Origin: Limisphaera sp026417315
GTDB taxonomy: Bacteria; Verrucomicrobiota; Verrucomicrobiia; Limisphaerales; Limisphaeraceae
DNA length: 64,000 bases
Reading direction: 5' to 3'
Assembly (NCBI RefSeq): GCF_049537125.1
Contig: NZ_JBMVQY010000002.1
Coordinates: 1-64,000 of the forward strand
Numbering within the stretch: the stretch's first letter is position 1; each line of letters starts with the position of its first letter. This document shows, piece by piece, positions 1-9,600 of the stretch. The notes beneath the pieces were generated by a model. The model saw only the letters and a program-made list of their open reading frames with translations, was not told the origin of the DNA and ran no database searches. The translations under genes were made by a program, and so were the position numbers.

Positions 1-579
1 GGGGGACGGTCCGCGCGGATGGGCCGCGACAAGGCGTTCCTCGCCCGGGCCGGGCAGCCCCTGTTGGCTCATCAGTTGACGAAGCTGCGCGCGGCCGGTG
101 CCGCGGAGGTCTTCATTTCCGGGCGCCCCGACGCGGATTACGCTGCGTTTGACTGTCCGGTCCTGCAGGACCGGTTCGTGGACGCAGGACCATTGGCGGG
201 GGTCGAACGCGGCCTGGCAGCGATGACGACTCCCCTGCTGCTCGTGTTGGCGGTGGACCTGCCCTGCGTGGAAGTCGAGTTTCTCCTCGAGTTGCTGGCG
301 CGCTGCGAGTCGGAGCGGGGCGTGGTGCCCGTGTGGCAGGGCCGGTTGGAGCCCTTGCTGGCCGTGTACCCGCGCCGGGCGCACCCCTGGGCCGTGGCGC
401 AACTGGAGCGGGGCCAGCCTGCAGTGCACCGCTTTGCGGAGCAGTGTCAGCGCGAGGGCGCGGTGATCTTCTGGCCCGTCCCCGTCGATGCAGGCTCGAA
501 TTTCAGAAACTGCAATGCCCCCGAAGATTGGGCGGCACTGACCGACCCGGCACGCGGTAACGGGGCCAGGCGCCAATGA
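1..579 (+). CDS. mobA: Molybdenum cofactor guanylyltransferase, 5' end missing
   Basis: The enzyme transfers GMP from GTP to molybdopterin in the cytoplasm to make the molybdopterin guanine dinucleotide cofactor. The reading frame is open from base 1 and reads GGRSARMGRDKAFL, the nucleotide-binding N-terminal signature of the MobA family, so the true start lies a few codons upstream of the window. The ATG at 19 sits inside this motif and is not the start. Further on, VLAVDLPCVE matches the metal- and GTP-binding region, and FRNCNAPEDW near the C-terminus matches the family's F-x-N-x-NxPED ending. The length from base 1 is 192 residues, close to the usual 190-210. The gene converges on the minus-strand HEAT-repeat gene 92 bases away. 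The family call is firm. A fusion or a MobA-like nucleotidyltransferase of other specificity cannot be excluded. Confidence 0.88.
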   Translation, partial: GGRSARMGRDKAFLARAGQPLLAHQLTKLRAAGAAEVFISGRPDADYAAFDCPVLQDRFVDAGPLAGVERGLAAMTTPLLLVLAVDLPCVEVEFLLELLARCESERGVVPVWQGRLEPLLAVYPRRAHPWAVAQLERGQPAVHRFAEQCQREGAVIFWPVPVDAGSNFRNCNAPEDWAALTDPARGNGARRQ

Positions 580-671
580 GGGACACGCCCCCACCCCGGA
601 ACGGATGCACCGGCATCCACCCGTGACCTGCGGGACGGCAGGTGGTGACCCGCAGCGGAGGGTGCCGGGAT

Positions 672-1622
672 TCAGGGGATGGGGGCGGGTGAACCCGGTT
701 CACCCGGCTGGCCCTCTCCCTCCAGCCGTTTAAGGGCTTCCTGCACGCGAGGCTGCGAGCCCGCGATGCGTCGCAGGGTTTGTGCGGCTTGGTCTCGAAT
801 GGCAGGGTCGGGATCTTCCAGCAGCTCCAGCAGTACCGGCACACCGGCCCTTGGAGGCGGCGGATTGCGCTGCAGGGCTTGCATGGCTTCCCGGCGCGCA
901 TTCGATGGGCCCGCCTGCGCAGCCGCCAGAAAGATCCGGGACGGTTCGTGGCTGACGCGGCCCAGTGCATCGGCGGCGGAGGCGCGCACGGCTCCTTCCG
1001 GGTGGCCGAGCGCCTGGATGAGCAGGGGTGCGGCTTCTGCCGCGGCACTGCCCATTTCGCCGAGGGCGTACACTGCGGGATGATGCAGGCTCAGATTCGT
1101 GGCGGCCAGCAGGTCGACGCAAACGCGCACCGCGGCCGGCGTGGCGATGCGACCCAGCGCGGTGGCGGCGGCCCAACGTTCCGCGGGCTGGCCGCGTCGA
1201 AGCAACTCCGCCAGGTGCGGCACGGCCGGCTCCGCCTGCGGACCCAGGAGCCCCAGAGCGTACGCGCCGGCGATGCGGGCGGCCGAGGCGTCGGCGGGCC
1301 GAATCCGCAGGCGCAGGAACCGGACGATCGGTTCGGGCAACCGGCCCTCGGCGAACTTCAACAGCGGGGTCAGGGGAGGATCCGGGGTTCGGACCATCCG
1401 CACCAGGTCGCGCACGGCGCCGTCTTGGGCGGAACGCAGTACCTGAGCCGCTTCTTCACGCCGTGGGGCGTCCGGCCCGAGATACGCAAAGGCCCAGGCC
1501 CGCACCGACCGGCCCTGAAGGCGAGTCTCCCGGGCGTCGAGCCAGACATACAGCCCCAACCCACCGGCCAGAAGAATCGCAGCCAGTGCGGCCAGCGTCG
1601 GAATCGAAAGGGCCCGCCTCAT
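672..1622 (-). CDS. Membrane-anchored HEAT-repeat protein
   Basis: The 316-residue protein begins with a short basic segment and one hydrophobic stretch (residues about 7-28, ALAAILLAGGLGLYVW) that should act as an uncleaved anchor or signal. The rest is alpha-helical with repeated units of about 30 residues of the type ERWAAATALGRI, VRASAADALGRV and IRDQAAQTLRRI, typical of HEAT or PBS-lyase-like repeats. Such repeats make a curved protein-binding surface and carry no catalytic residues. The tail is rich in Gly and Pro. It is the last gene of a minus-strand run beginning with surface-protein genes and follows polX by 51 bases. Its partner is unknown, and a scaffold role outside the cytoplasmic membrane is only an inference. 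Confidence 0.75.
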   Translation of the reverse strand: MRRALSIPTLAALAAILLAGGLGLYVWLDARETRLQGRSVRAWAFAYLGPDAPRREEAAQVLRSAQDGAVRDLVRMVRTPDPPLTPLLKFAEGRLPEPIVRFLRLRIRPADASAARIAGAYALGLLGPQAEPAVPHLAELLRRGQPAERWAAATALGRIATPAAVRVCVDLLAATNLSLHHPAVYALGEMGSAAAEAAPLLIQALGHPEGAVRASAADALGRVSHEPSRIFLAAAQAGPSNARREAMQALQRNPPPPRAGVPVLLELLEDPDPAIRDQAAQTLRRIAGSQPRVQEALKRLEGEGQPGEPGSPAPIP

Positions 1623-1673
1623 GGGAGCAAAGTGGCGCAGGTTCGCGGGGTGGGCAAGGTTGGGAATGGGACT

Positions 1674-3434
1674 TCAGCGGGCGTCGCGTTTGCGGCGCAG
1701 GGCACGGCGGAGTTGGGGCAACGGCAGGGTGTTGATGACGTCTTCGCGACGGAGCCAGCCTTTGCGGGCGACGGCCACGCCGAGTTTGAGGTAGGCGGCG
1801 TGCTCGCGCCGGTGGGCATCGGGGCCCAGCACGCAGCGCACCCCTTTGCGAAGTGCCGCGGGCCAGTGCCGCCAGTCCATGTCCAGGCGTCGCGGGTTGC
1901 AGTTGAGTTCGATCCAAGTGCCGGTTTCGGCACACGCATCGATGACCGCGGACAGGTTCACCGGGTAGGGTTCGCGTTCCAGCAACAGCCGGCCCGTGGG
2001 GTGACCCAGGGCGTGGACGAACCGGTTTTGCGCGGCCCGGATGAGGCGCCTGGTGTTTTCGGCCTCGCTGTTGGCGGGCACGTGGAGACTGGCAATGACA
2101 AAGTCCAGCTCGGCCAACAGGTCGTCGTCGAAGTCGAGTCGATCCCGGAGAATGTCCACCTCGGTGCCGGCCAGCAGGCGGAAGTCGGAACCCTGGTCTT
2201 CGAGGCGGCGATTGATGTCGCGGATGGCCCGGATCTGCTGGCGCAACCGGTCCGGGTCGAGTCCGTTGGCCTGGAAAGAGGAGCGGGAATGGTCGGTGAT
2301 GGCCCAGTAGGAAAGGCCGAGGGACTGGGCCAGTTGAACGATTTCCTCGAGGGTGTTGTGACCGTCGCTCCAGGTGGAGTGGTTGTGCATCGAGCCCTTC
2401 AGGTCGGTCCATTCCAACAGCCGCGGCAGGGGACCTTTCTCGGCGGCTTCGAACTCGCCCAAATCCTCGCGGAGCTCCGGGGGGATGTAATGCAGGCCGA
2501 GCTGTTGAAAGACCTCGGCCTCGTCCTTGCACGGGATCAGAAGTTTGGGGTCGCGCGTCTCCTCCTTGGAACGGAACAGGCCGTATTCGTTCAGGCGCAG
2601 GCCGCGTTCGATGGCGCGTTGACGCATGACGATGTTGTGCTGTTTGCTGCCGGTGAAGTACATGAGGGCGAAGGGGAACTCCCGATCGGAGACGACGCGC
2701 AGGTCGGCCTGCAGTCCGCCCTCCAGCAGCACACTGGCCTTGGTGTCGCCCTTGGCCAGCACCTTGAGAATGCCGGGCTGGCGGGCGAAATCGTCCAGGA
2801 CGGCGGCGGGTTGTTTCGAGGAGGCCAGCAGGTCCAGGTCGCCAACGACCTCCTTGCTGCGGCGGAGGCTGCCGGCGGGGCTGCAGCGGATGACCTGCGG
2901 GTGCTGGCGCAGGAACTCCAGCAGCGGCTCGGCCGCCGCCCAAACCTCGCTCAACAGATGTTGCGTGGCGTATTTGCGCCGGCGCTCGATGCCCTCGAGC
3001 AGGTTGGCCTGGGTTTTCTCCCCAAAGCCGGGCAGGGCCGCCACCTTGCCCTCCCGACAGGCCTTCTCGAGGGCTTCCACGGATTCGATGCCGAGTTTTT
3101 CGCGCAGGGTGAGGATGCGTTTGGGCCCGAGGCCCGGGATCTCCAACAGCTCGATCAATCCCGGAGGAATCGACGCTTTGAGTTCCTCGTAGTACGGCAA
3201 CCGCCCGGTGGTGACCAGTTCGGTGATCTTTTGCTGCAGACTCTCGCCGATGCCCTTGATCTGGCCCAGCCGCTGTTCGGCCACCACGGTTTCCAGCGGC
3301 TCGTCGAGGCTTTCGATGGCGCGGGCGGCGTTGAAATAGGCGCGGGTTTTGAAGGGGTTCTCGCCCTTGAGCTCCAACAAGGTGCCGATCTCGGTCAGGA
3401 TGGCGGCGACTTGTTCCTTGTTCATCGGGGCCAT
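1674..3434 (-). CDS. polX: Family X DNA polymerase with PHP domain
   Basis: Bacterial PolX fills short gaps during base excision repair and carries a C-terminal PHP metal-dependent nuclease domain. The 586-residue length fits the family (about 570-580). In order: an N-terminal 8-kDa-like domain with helix-hairpin-helix segments (GIGESL near 61, IPGLGPK near 99, LPGFGEK near 134); the nucleotidyltransferase motif GSLRRSKEVVGDLDLL with metal-binding Asp199 and Asp201 and a third Asp at 244 (ADLRVV); and a PHP domain starting at MHNHSTWSDGH (His350, His352, Asp357) with later ITDHS, GTEVDIL and GPDAHRR motifs. All expected catalytic residues are present. The start could also be Met4 (MNKEQ), three codons in. 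It follows the amidase gene by 73 bases on the same strand. Confidence 0.93.
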   Translation of the reverse strand: MAPMNKEQVAAILTEIGTLLELKGENPFKTRAYFNAARAIESLDEPLETVVAEQRLGQIKGIGESLQQKITELVTTGRLPYYEELKASIPPGLIELLEIPGLGPKRILTLREKLGIESVEALEKACREGKVAALPGFGEKTQANLLEGIERRRKYATQHLLSEVWAAAEPLLEFLRQHPQVIRCSPAGSLRRSKEVVGDLDLLASSKQPAAVLDDFARQPGILKVLAKGDTKASVLLEGGLQADLRVVSDREFPFALMYFTGSKQHNIVMRQRAIERGLRLNEYGLFRSKEETRDPKLLIPCKDEAEVFQQLGLHYIPPELREDLGEFEAAEKGPLPRLLEWTDLKGSMHNHSTWSDGHNTLEEIVQLAQSLGLSYWAITDHSRSSFQANGLDPDRLRQQIRAIRDINRRLEDQGSDFRLLAGTEVDILRDRLDFDDDLLAELDFVIASLHVPANSEAENTRRLIRAAQNRFVHALGHPTGRLLLEREPYPVNLSAVIDACAETGTWIELNCNPRRLDMDWRHWPAALRKGVRCVLGPDAHRREHAAYLKLGVAVARKGWLRREDVINTLPLPQLRRALRRKRDAR

Positions 3435-3507
3435 GATGAGCGAGCCGGTGGCGCTGGCAAGGGCAATGCCGGAGGCCGCGGCCGGGGCGAGCCGTCACGG
3501 CCGGGGC

Positions 3508-4422
3508 TCACTCCTCCGGGGATTCCAACCAGCGCCGCGTGAGACCCTGGTAGGCGTCGATGCGCCGATCCCGCAAGAACGGCCAGTGCGTGCGGGTCAC
3601 ATCCACGGCTTCCAGGTCCACCTCCGCCATGAGGATCTCCTCCCGGTCCACCGGGGCCTTGGCCAGCAGCTCCCCGGACGGACCGGCCACGAAACTTTGC
3701 CCCCAGAACTCGATGCCGTCTCCGACCGCGCCGGGGATGCGTTCGTGGCCCACGCGGTTGACGGCGGCCACATAGCAACCGTTGGCCACGGCGTGGCTGC
3801 GCTGGATGAGTTCCCACGCCGCATGTTGTTTCTCGCCGTACTCGGCCTTTTCGGCAGGGTGCCAGCCAATGGCCGTGGGATAGAAGAGGATCTGCGCCCC
3901 CTGCAACGCCGTCAGCCGGGCCGCCTCCGGGTACCATTGGTCCCAGCAAATCAGCACGCCCACCTTGCCGTACCGGGTGGACCAGGCGCGAAAGCCCAGG
4001 TCGCCCGGCGCAAAGTAAAACTTTTCGTAGTACAGCGGATCGTCGGGGATGTGCATTTTGCGGTATCGACCCAGCAGGGTGCCGTCGGCATCGATCACCA
4101 CCGCGGTGTTGTGATAAAGACCGGGGGCCCGCCGTTCGAACAGGGAGGCGATCACGACCACGCGGTGGCGTCGGGCCAGGTCTTGAAAGGCCCTCGTGCT
4201 CGGCCCGGGAATGGGCTCGGCCAGACGAAAGAAATCGTGGTTCTCGCACTGGCAGAAATACCGGGAGCGGAAGAGCTCCTGGGTACAAATGATCTGGGCG
4301 CCCTGCCGCGCGGCCTGTCGGGCCGCTTGGAGCGTGCGCTGCAGGTTCTCGTCGGGATCCGCAGAGGCCGCGCGTTGCAACAAAGCCACACGGATTCGTT
4401 TCGGGGAAGCGGGTCGCGCCAT
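3508..4422 (-). CDS. aguB: N-carbamoylputrescine amidase (nitrilase superfamily)
   Basis: The protein belongs to the carbon-nitrogen hydrolase superfamily and most resembles the amidase that hydrolyses N-carbamoylputrescine to putrescine, CO2 and ammonia in the arginine-agmatine route to polyamines. The catalytic Glu-Lys-Cys triad is visible: Glu49 in CTQELF, Lys122 in YRKMHIPD and Cys159 in LICWDQWYPE. The segments RYFCQCEN, YYEKFYFAPGD and YPTAIGWHP are characteristic of this branch. At 304 residues it is slightly longer than the usual 290-300. It lies 13 bases after the kinase gene on the same strand and may be co-transcribed with it, but no agmatine deiminase gene is visible nearby, so the pathway partner must be elsewhere. 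Confidence 0.88.
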   Translation of the reverse strand: MARPASPKRIRVALLQRAASADPDENLQRTLQAARQAARQGAQIICTQELFRSRYFCQCENHDFFRLAEPIPGPSTRAFQDLARRHRVVVIASLFERRAPGLYHNTAVVIDADGTLLGRYRKMHIPDDPLYYEKFYFAPGDLGFRAWSTRYGKVGVLICWDQWYPEAARLTALQGAQILFYPTAIGWHPAEKAEYGEKQHAAWELIQRSHAVANGCYVAAVNRVGHERIPGAVGDGIEFWGQSFVAGPSGELLAKAPVDREEILMAEVDLEAVDVTRTHWPFLRDRRIDAYQGLTRRWLESPEE

Positions 4423-4435
4423 AACTTCGCGGGTT

Positions 4436-5452
4436 TCAGCGGGACTGCGACGAATGCCGGACTCGAGCCTCCAACCGCGTGCTCTCCTCCATGGCCGGCG
4501 AGGGCGCGGGCACCAGCTGGGTGTCCACGTCGAACAACTCGCGGATATAGCGGCCGAGGGTCTCGTTGGTGGGCCCGTAGCCGGCGTGATAGATGTAGTG
4601 TTCCAGATCGTAAAGCAGCTCGTCGGCCGAGCCGTAGCGTTGCTTCAGATCCCGGGCCAACGCCTTGTGCAGAATGGCGTTGAGCCGGTCGTCAATGCGC
4701 TCGTCCAGGGTTCGAAAATCCGGAATGGGCAGCTCCAGAATGCGCCGTCGGGACTCCTCCGGCGTCGCCGCCTTGAAGATGTTGTAGCCCAGCAACAGAT
4801 GGGCCAGCACGATGCCCGCCGAGAAGAGGTCGGAGCGCTTGTCCGTTTTCTGAAAGCTGGCCTGTTCGGGGCTCATGAAGTCCGCCTTGCCGGCCACCAC
4901 TTCGCCCTCCTGATCCGTGAGATAGCCCCGGGCCTTGGCGATGCCAAAGTCGGTCAGTTTCACGTCCCCTTCGAACGCAATGAGAATGTTCTTGAAACTG
5001 ACATCGCGGTGGACGATGCCGAGCGGACGACCGTGACGGTCCGTCTTGGCATGGGCATAGGCCAGGCCGCGGGCCACCCGGCTGACAATGAACACGGCCA
5101 GTTCCTTGGGCAGGCGACGCCGGCGCTGGACATGTTGCTGGGCAAACTGCTCGAGGTTCACCCCCCGGATCAGTTCCATCGCGATGAAGTAGACGCCATG
5201 GGCCTCGCCCAGGTGATACGTCTGCACGATGTTCGTGTGAATAAGGTCGGCCACGAGCTTGGCCTCCCCGATGAAATTGGCGATGAACTCCGGCTGCCGG
5301 GCGTACTGCTGCCGGATCACCTTGATGGCCACCCGCTTGACGAACCCGTGCGCGCCGAGTTGCTCCGCCTCATACACGATCCCCATCCCGCCCTCGGCCA
5401 GCTTGCGCACGATCTCATAGCGGCAATCCGATTGGATGGTAAACAGCGCCAC
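4436..5452 (-). CDS. Eukaryotic-type Ser/Thr protein kinase
   Basis: The 338-residue protein is a Hanks-type kinase with an intact active site: glycine-rich loop LAEGGMGIVYEA (about 18-29), ATP-anchoring Lys44 (VAIKVI), Glu63 on the C-helix, catalytic HRD at 148-150 with Asn155, DFG at 168-170, and FMSPEQ in place of the usual MAPEQ in the activation segment. The kinase domain fills residues about 12-275. The remaining C-terminal part contains no transmembrane segment or sensor domain that I can see, so the protein should be cytoplasmic. It follows the cohesin-like surface-protein gene by 246 bases and precedes aguB by 13. A role in controlling the neighbouring surface proteins is possible but rests only on position. 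Confidence 0.88.
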   Translation of the reverse strand: MALFTIQSDCRYEIVRKLAEGGMGIVYEAEQLGAHGFVKRVAIKVIRQQYARQPEFIANFIGEAKLVADLIHTNIVQTYHLGEAHGVYFIAMELIRGVNLEQFAQQHVQRRRRLPKELAVFIVSRVARGLAYAHAKTDRHGRPLGIVHRDVSFKNILIAFEGDVKLTDFGIAKARGYLTDQEGEVVAGKADFMSPEQASFQKTDKRSDLFSAGIVLAHLLLGYNIFKAATPEESRRRILELPIPDFRTLDERIDDRLNAILHKALARDLKQRYGSADELLYDLEHYIYHAGYGPTNETLGRYIRELFDVDTQLVPAPSPAMEESTRLEARVRHSSQSR

Positions 5453-5698
5453 ACCGGGATGGTGAGACAGAGTTTGGGCCAGTCAAGCCGCGTTGCTGCT
5501 CTTTTTCATGTCGACCGGTCCGGCATCCCCCAGCCGGTTTCGACCTCGGGATGTGCGATTCCGATTCCCGGCTCTCCCGGCCCCTTCATCCCGGGCGGAT
5601 CGCGCCCGGGGCTTTCTCCGAACGCCACGCAAAACGCGGGAAAGGACCAGTTCCATCGCCCGCAGTTCGGTACGGCGGCATGGCCGCGTCACCCGACC

Positions 5699-6622
5699 TC
5701 AGGGCACCAATCGCACCCGGTAATAGGCCTGCGTGTCTGGAGGAGCCGGCAGCGCAAGCTGCAGGACGCTGGTCGTGGCGCGGACCGCCGCTCCCGCGGG
5801 CTGCCAGTCATGAAGATCCACGGACTGTTCACACTGATAGGTCTTGCCCGGGACGCTGTCGATGCGCAGGTACACCATTCCGCCGATCACCCGGGCCAGT
5901 AGCAGCCGGAGGGCACTGGCGGCATCGACCGGATCCGTGCCTGCCCAATACTCCTGCCAGTTCCGCATCCCGTCGCCATCGGGATCCGCCGTCGGCTCGG
6001 CCGAGCTGGGCCCGCCAAAAAAGCGTTCCTCCCACCAGTCGGGCAGGCCATTGGCATCACGATCGGTTTGCGGGTCCACCAGGGTGATTTGCCCTTGCGC
6101 CAAGGCGGCGCCGGGGGCGCCCGGCAGCGGCCGACCATGCTGGCCGTGGAGCCGATAGTCGGCCACGGTCAGCGGCGCGGTCAACCCGGCCACGGTGCCC
6201 GGACGCGCACGAAAGGTCACCACCGCCAGAATCCCCGAGGATTGCGCCAGGCCGGTCTCCCGCGCCGCCACGATCTGCCAGGTGGTGTCGCGCACAGACG
6301 ACGCCACGGCAAACCCAGAGGACGCATCCGGAGCGGACACACTCACCGGCTCCACCAATCCGGGATCGAACCGCAGCGTGACTGCCGCAGATGCCACGCC
6401 CGGCGCGTTGGTAAACCAAATGGGGACCCGCACCCGGTCTCCGGGCAGCACCGCATGTTCTCCGATGAACACTTGAGAAGCCAATAGGGGTCCCGCCGGG
6501 CTGCTGGACAAAAACCACGCCAGCAGCGCCCCCAGGCCCATGGCAGGGCGTCGGACGGAAGTCGCCTTCCGGGCGGCTGCGTGCATGGCGCCCGGGTCAT
6601 TCTGGGTTCGGATTCCGGCCAT
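5699..6622 (-). CDS. Secreted cohesin-like protein with TSP3 repeats
   Basis: The 307-residue protein has an N-terminal signal-like segment (about 26-49, AMGLGALLAWFLSSSPAGPL). Residues about 50-182 form an all-beta domain with the cohesin pattern: VLPGDRVRVPIWFTNAPGVA, LRFDPGLVEPVSV, ILAVVTFRARPGTVAG. Two aspartate-rich calcium-binding TSP3-type motifs follow (DRDANGLPDWWEERF near 187 and DPDGDGMRNWQEYWAGTDP near 213). The C-terminal 70 residues form a beta domain ending in AYYRVRLVP, like the ends of two large proteins at 52-61 kb. The start at 6622 overlaps the end of the upstream dockerin gene by 26 bases, and inner ATGs at Met13 or Met28 are alternatives. The cohesin call is by pattern only. 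A general Big/CARDB-like beta-sandwich is the main alternative. Confidence 0.7.
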   Translation of the reverse strand: MAGIRTQNDPGAMHAAARKATSVRRPAMGLGALLAWFLSSSPAGPLLASQVFIGEHAVLPGDRVRVPIWFTNAPGVASAAVTLRFDPGLVEPVSVSAPDASSGFAVASSVRDTTWQIVAARETGLAQSSGILAVVTFRARPGTVAGLTAPLTVADYRLHGQHGRPLPGAPGAALAQGQITLVDPQTDRDANGLPDWWEERFFGGPSSAEPTADPDGDGMRNWQEYWAGTDPVDAASALRLLLARVIGGMVYLRIDSVPGKTYQCEQSVDLHDWQPAGAAVRATTSVLQLALPAPPDTQAYYRVRLVP

Positions 6623-9600
6623 GAATCATCCGCAGGATTTGATGAGCATCGTCCTCGTCCGCTACGCCGTTCCCGTTCATGTCCAGCGCAGCCAGTTCCG
6701 CTGCCGTGGGAGCGCGCTGCCCCGCCGCCAGCCGCAGGGCCAGCTCGAAATCTTGCGGGTCGAGCACGCCGTCGCCGGTCACGTCCCCGGCCCAATACCG
6801 GTCGGAAACCACACACACCGCCGGGCCCACAATATGCACGGGCAATTCGACCCCGGCCGAATCGAACAACCGGGCGGCCACCACGACGTTCGTGATCCGG
6901 GTGCCCGGCACGGCGTCGGGACTCAGTTGGAAGTGCAGGTCAAGCAGGTTCCCCCGGCCCTGCAGGGGCCCGCCGCCCTCTCCCCACAACACCAGTTCGC
7001 CGGCGGCCTCCGCGGCATTGTCGCGGAGGCGCAACGACTCGGTCAGGGCCGTTCGTTCCACCGTTGGCCGTGAGGGATCGATCTGGCTGCGCGGCCGCAG
7101 CCGGCTCGGATCGTACCGAACGCGGATTTCCAGGTTCGTGCCGGTGATCCCCGTGGCCAGAGGCGTGTTGATCTGCAGCACCACGTTCGAACCCGGCGCC
7201 GCGAACGTGTCGGACATCCCCAGGGTGAGCCCTCCCGGCACGACACTGACGATGTCAGAAGGCCGGCTCTCCACGACCAACTCTGCGCCGGTCCCGCCGC
7301 TTGTGCGCACGCGCACAGCCGTGACGCGATAGTGGTGGGTGACCCCGGGCGTCGCTTGCTGATCTTCGAAGCGCGGGACCGGGAGCCATTGGGAGGTCAA
7401 CCGTTCGAACGCCTGCGTGGACCCCACACTGCGATAGACATGATAACCCGCCACGCGGAAGTGCAGGTCCGGCGCCCATGTGAGGAGCACCGTGCGAGGG
7501 CCGACGGTGGCCTGCAGCCCCGTCGGGATCGCGTTGCTCGGGTCCCGCAGGGCCAGCAGTGCGCCCTCGGCGGTGCCGCCAATCAAGTCCAGATCCCCAT
7601 CCCCGTCCACGTCCCCCACGGCGATACCCTGCAGCAAAGCGAACCCGGCGCCTGTTCCCGCCCACACCTTGCTCACCAGGCGGAACTGCTCCGTCGCGGG
7701 ATCGCGATGAAATTCCCAGATGCGGCCCGAGCTGTCGGCCACGAGCACATCCACCTGACCGTCATAATTCACATCCGCGACGGCCAACCCGCTCGGGCCC
7801 GGCACCGGCTCGGGTAGCAGCGGGCTGCGCGTGGCAGGGGACGCGAAGGGTTGGGCCGGGTCCCGGCGATTCAGATACAGGTCCGCCGTCCCCGTGCTCC
7901 GAAGAACCAGCAGATCCGCCCAACCATCGCCGTCCACATCCCCGAGGGCGGTGCCTGCGATTTCGGATCCGGTGGCAAAGCTTCGAACCGGTGCCGGTTC
8001 CTGCGGCGAACCAAAATGTCCTGTCGAAGCCACCAACAGCAACGTATCGCCACTGCCACCCACGACCAGATCGTCCCGCCCGTCGCCGTTCCAATCGCCC
8101 AGGGCGGGAACGGGGCGCCTCCAGCCCGACCACAAGGGCGCCAGCAGGGCAAACGCTGCAGTTCGTTCGCTGAGATGGAGATTGTAAGCCGACCCGATGT
8201 TCTCCCAGATCCGAAGCTCGCCCGGAGTGTGACCGATGAACAGATCGAGATCCCCGTCGCCGTCCCAGTCGCCCAACGCCGGTGCAGCATCGGTGCCGAA
8301 TCGGACGCCGCCGCTGCCGGACGGGCCGGCAAAGAAGTTACTCGTCACTCCATCGATCAGCACGAACTGCATCCGTTCGAACGGCTGAAGGTCCACCCAC
8401 AACGCCGGCGTGCGCACGATCGTCACTCCCCCGGGCACCCACACATCCGCCAGCTTGGGGACGGTGCCCAACAGTGACTCTTGCGCCAGAGTCCACCCAT
8501 CCCCATCGGCGTCCGAAGCCCCGTCTTGCAACTCCAGCGACGGGAAGTACGTCAGCTCGAACCAGTCCGGGACCCCGTCCGCGTCCTCGTCTCCGCGGAC
8601 CGGGTGGAAGTGCGCCGTGAGAAGAACGTTGCTGACGACAGGGACCTGCACCATCCCCAGGGCGATGCCGAGGCTGTCCTCTTGCCGGATGCCATCGAGC
8701 GACCAGAATGCAAACCGGTATCCACCCATTTCTCTGCCCCAGAGATCCGGCGTCCGAATCACGGTGCCCGGGGGCACCAGGTTGCTCTGCACGAGCAGTC
8801 CCGGAGGCTGGCTCAGGATCTGGTACCACGGCCAGCCGGCAAAGTTGAGCACCACGGCCGCGCTGCGCACCACGACCACTCCACCCGGAACGAGCTCATC
8901 GGCCAGTCGGGGCACCGTTTGCTGAAGATACTCGTGCCGGAGCGTCCAGCCGTCCCCGTCGGCGTCCGACCCGCCGTCCTGTACTTCGAGCGATGGAAAG
9001 TACATCAGTTCGAACCAGTCGGGCACGCCGTCGGCGTCCCGGTCCTCCTGCAGCGCGTAAAAGTGAGCGGTAACCACGGTGTTGGTGGTGACGGAAAAAC
9101 GGATCCTGCCCAGGGCGATGCCCAGGGAATCGGCCTGTCGGATGCCGCCAATGTCCCAGAAGGCAAACCGGGATCCCTGGATTTCGTGGTTCCAGTAATC
9201 CGGGGTCTGAACGATCGTACCCGGAGGCACCAGGTTGCTCTGCACGATCAACCCGGGTGGCTCACTGACGATCTGGTACCACGGCCAGCCGGCGAAATTG
9301 ACGGCCACCGCCGGACTCCGGTGCACGGTGATTCCCCCGGGGACGATTTCATCCTTCAACCGTGGATGCGTCCCCGCAGCCAGCTCCTCGAGCAGCCGGT
9401 AGCCGTCCAGGTCGGTGTCGGAGGCGGCATCCGGACCGAGATCGCCGTAATACTCGATCTCGAACCAGTCGGGCACCCCGTCGCTGTCACTGTCCTGCTG
9501 GGCCGGCAGGTAATGCGCCACGGCGATGGTGGGTTCGTAAATCGTGAAGCGCACCGGGTTGAGTGAGCGCCCCGTGAAGTCGTTGGTGCGCACGCCGTTG

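Noticed and set aside
780..3542. Plus-strand open frame of 920 codons opposite the HEAT-repeat and polX genes
   Set aside because: It is open only because high-GC codon bias on the minus strand leaves few stops on the other. It has no domain, and both genes beneath it have clear family signatures.
5483..5692. Small minus-strand frame of 69 codons between the cohesin-like and kinase genes
   Set aside because: Arg-rich, without a recognisable domain or ribosome binding site. The 246-base gap is more likely untranslated.
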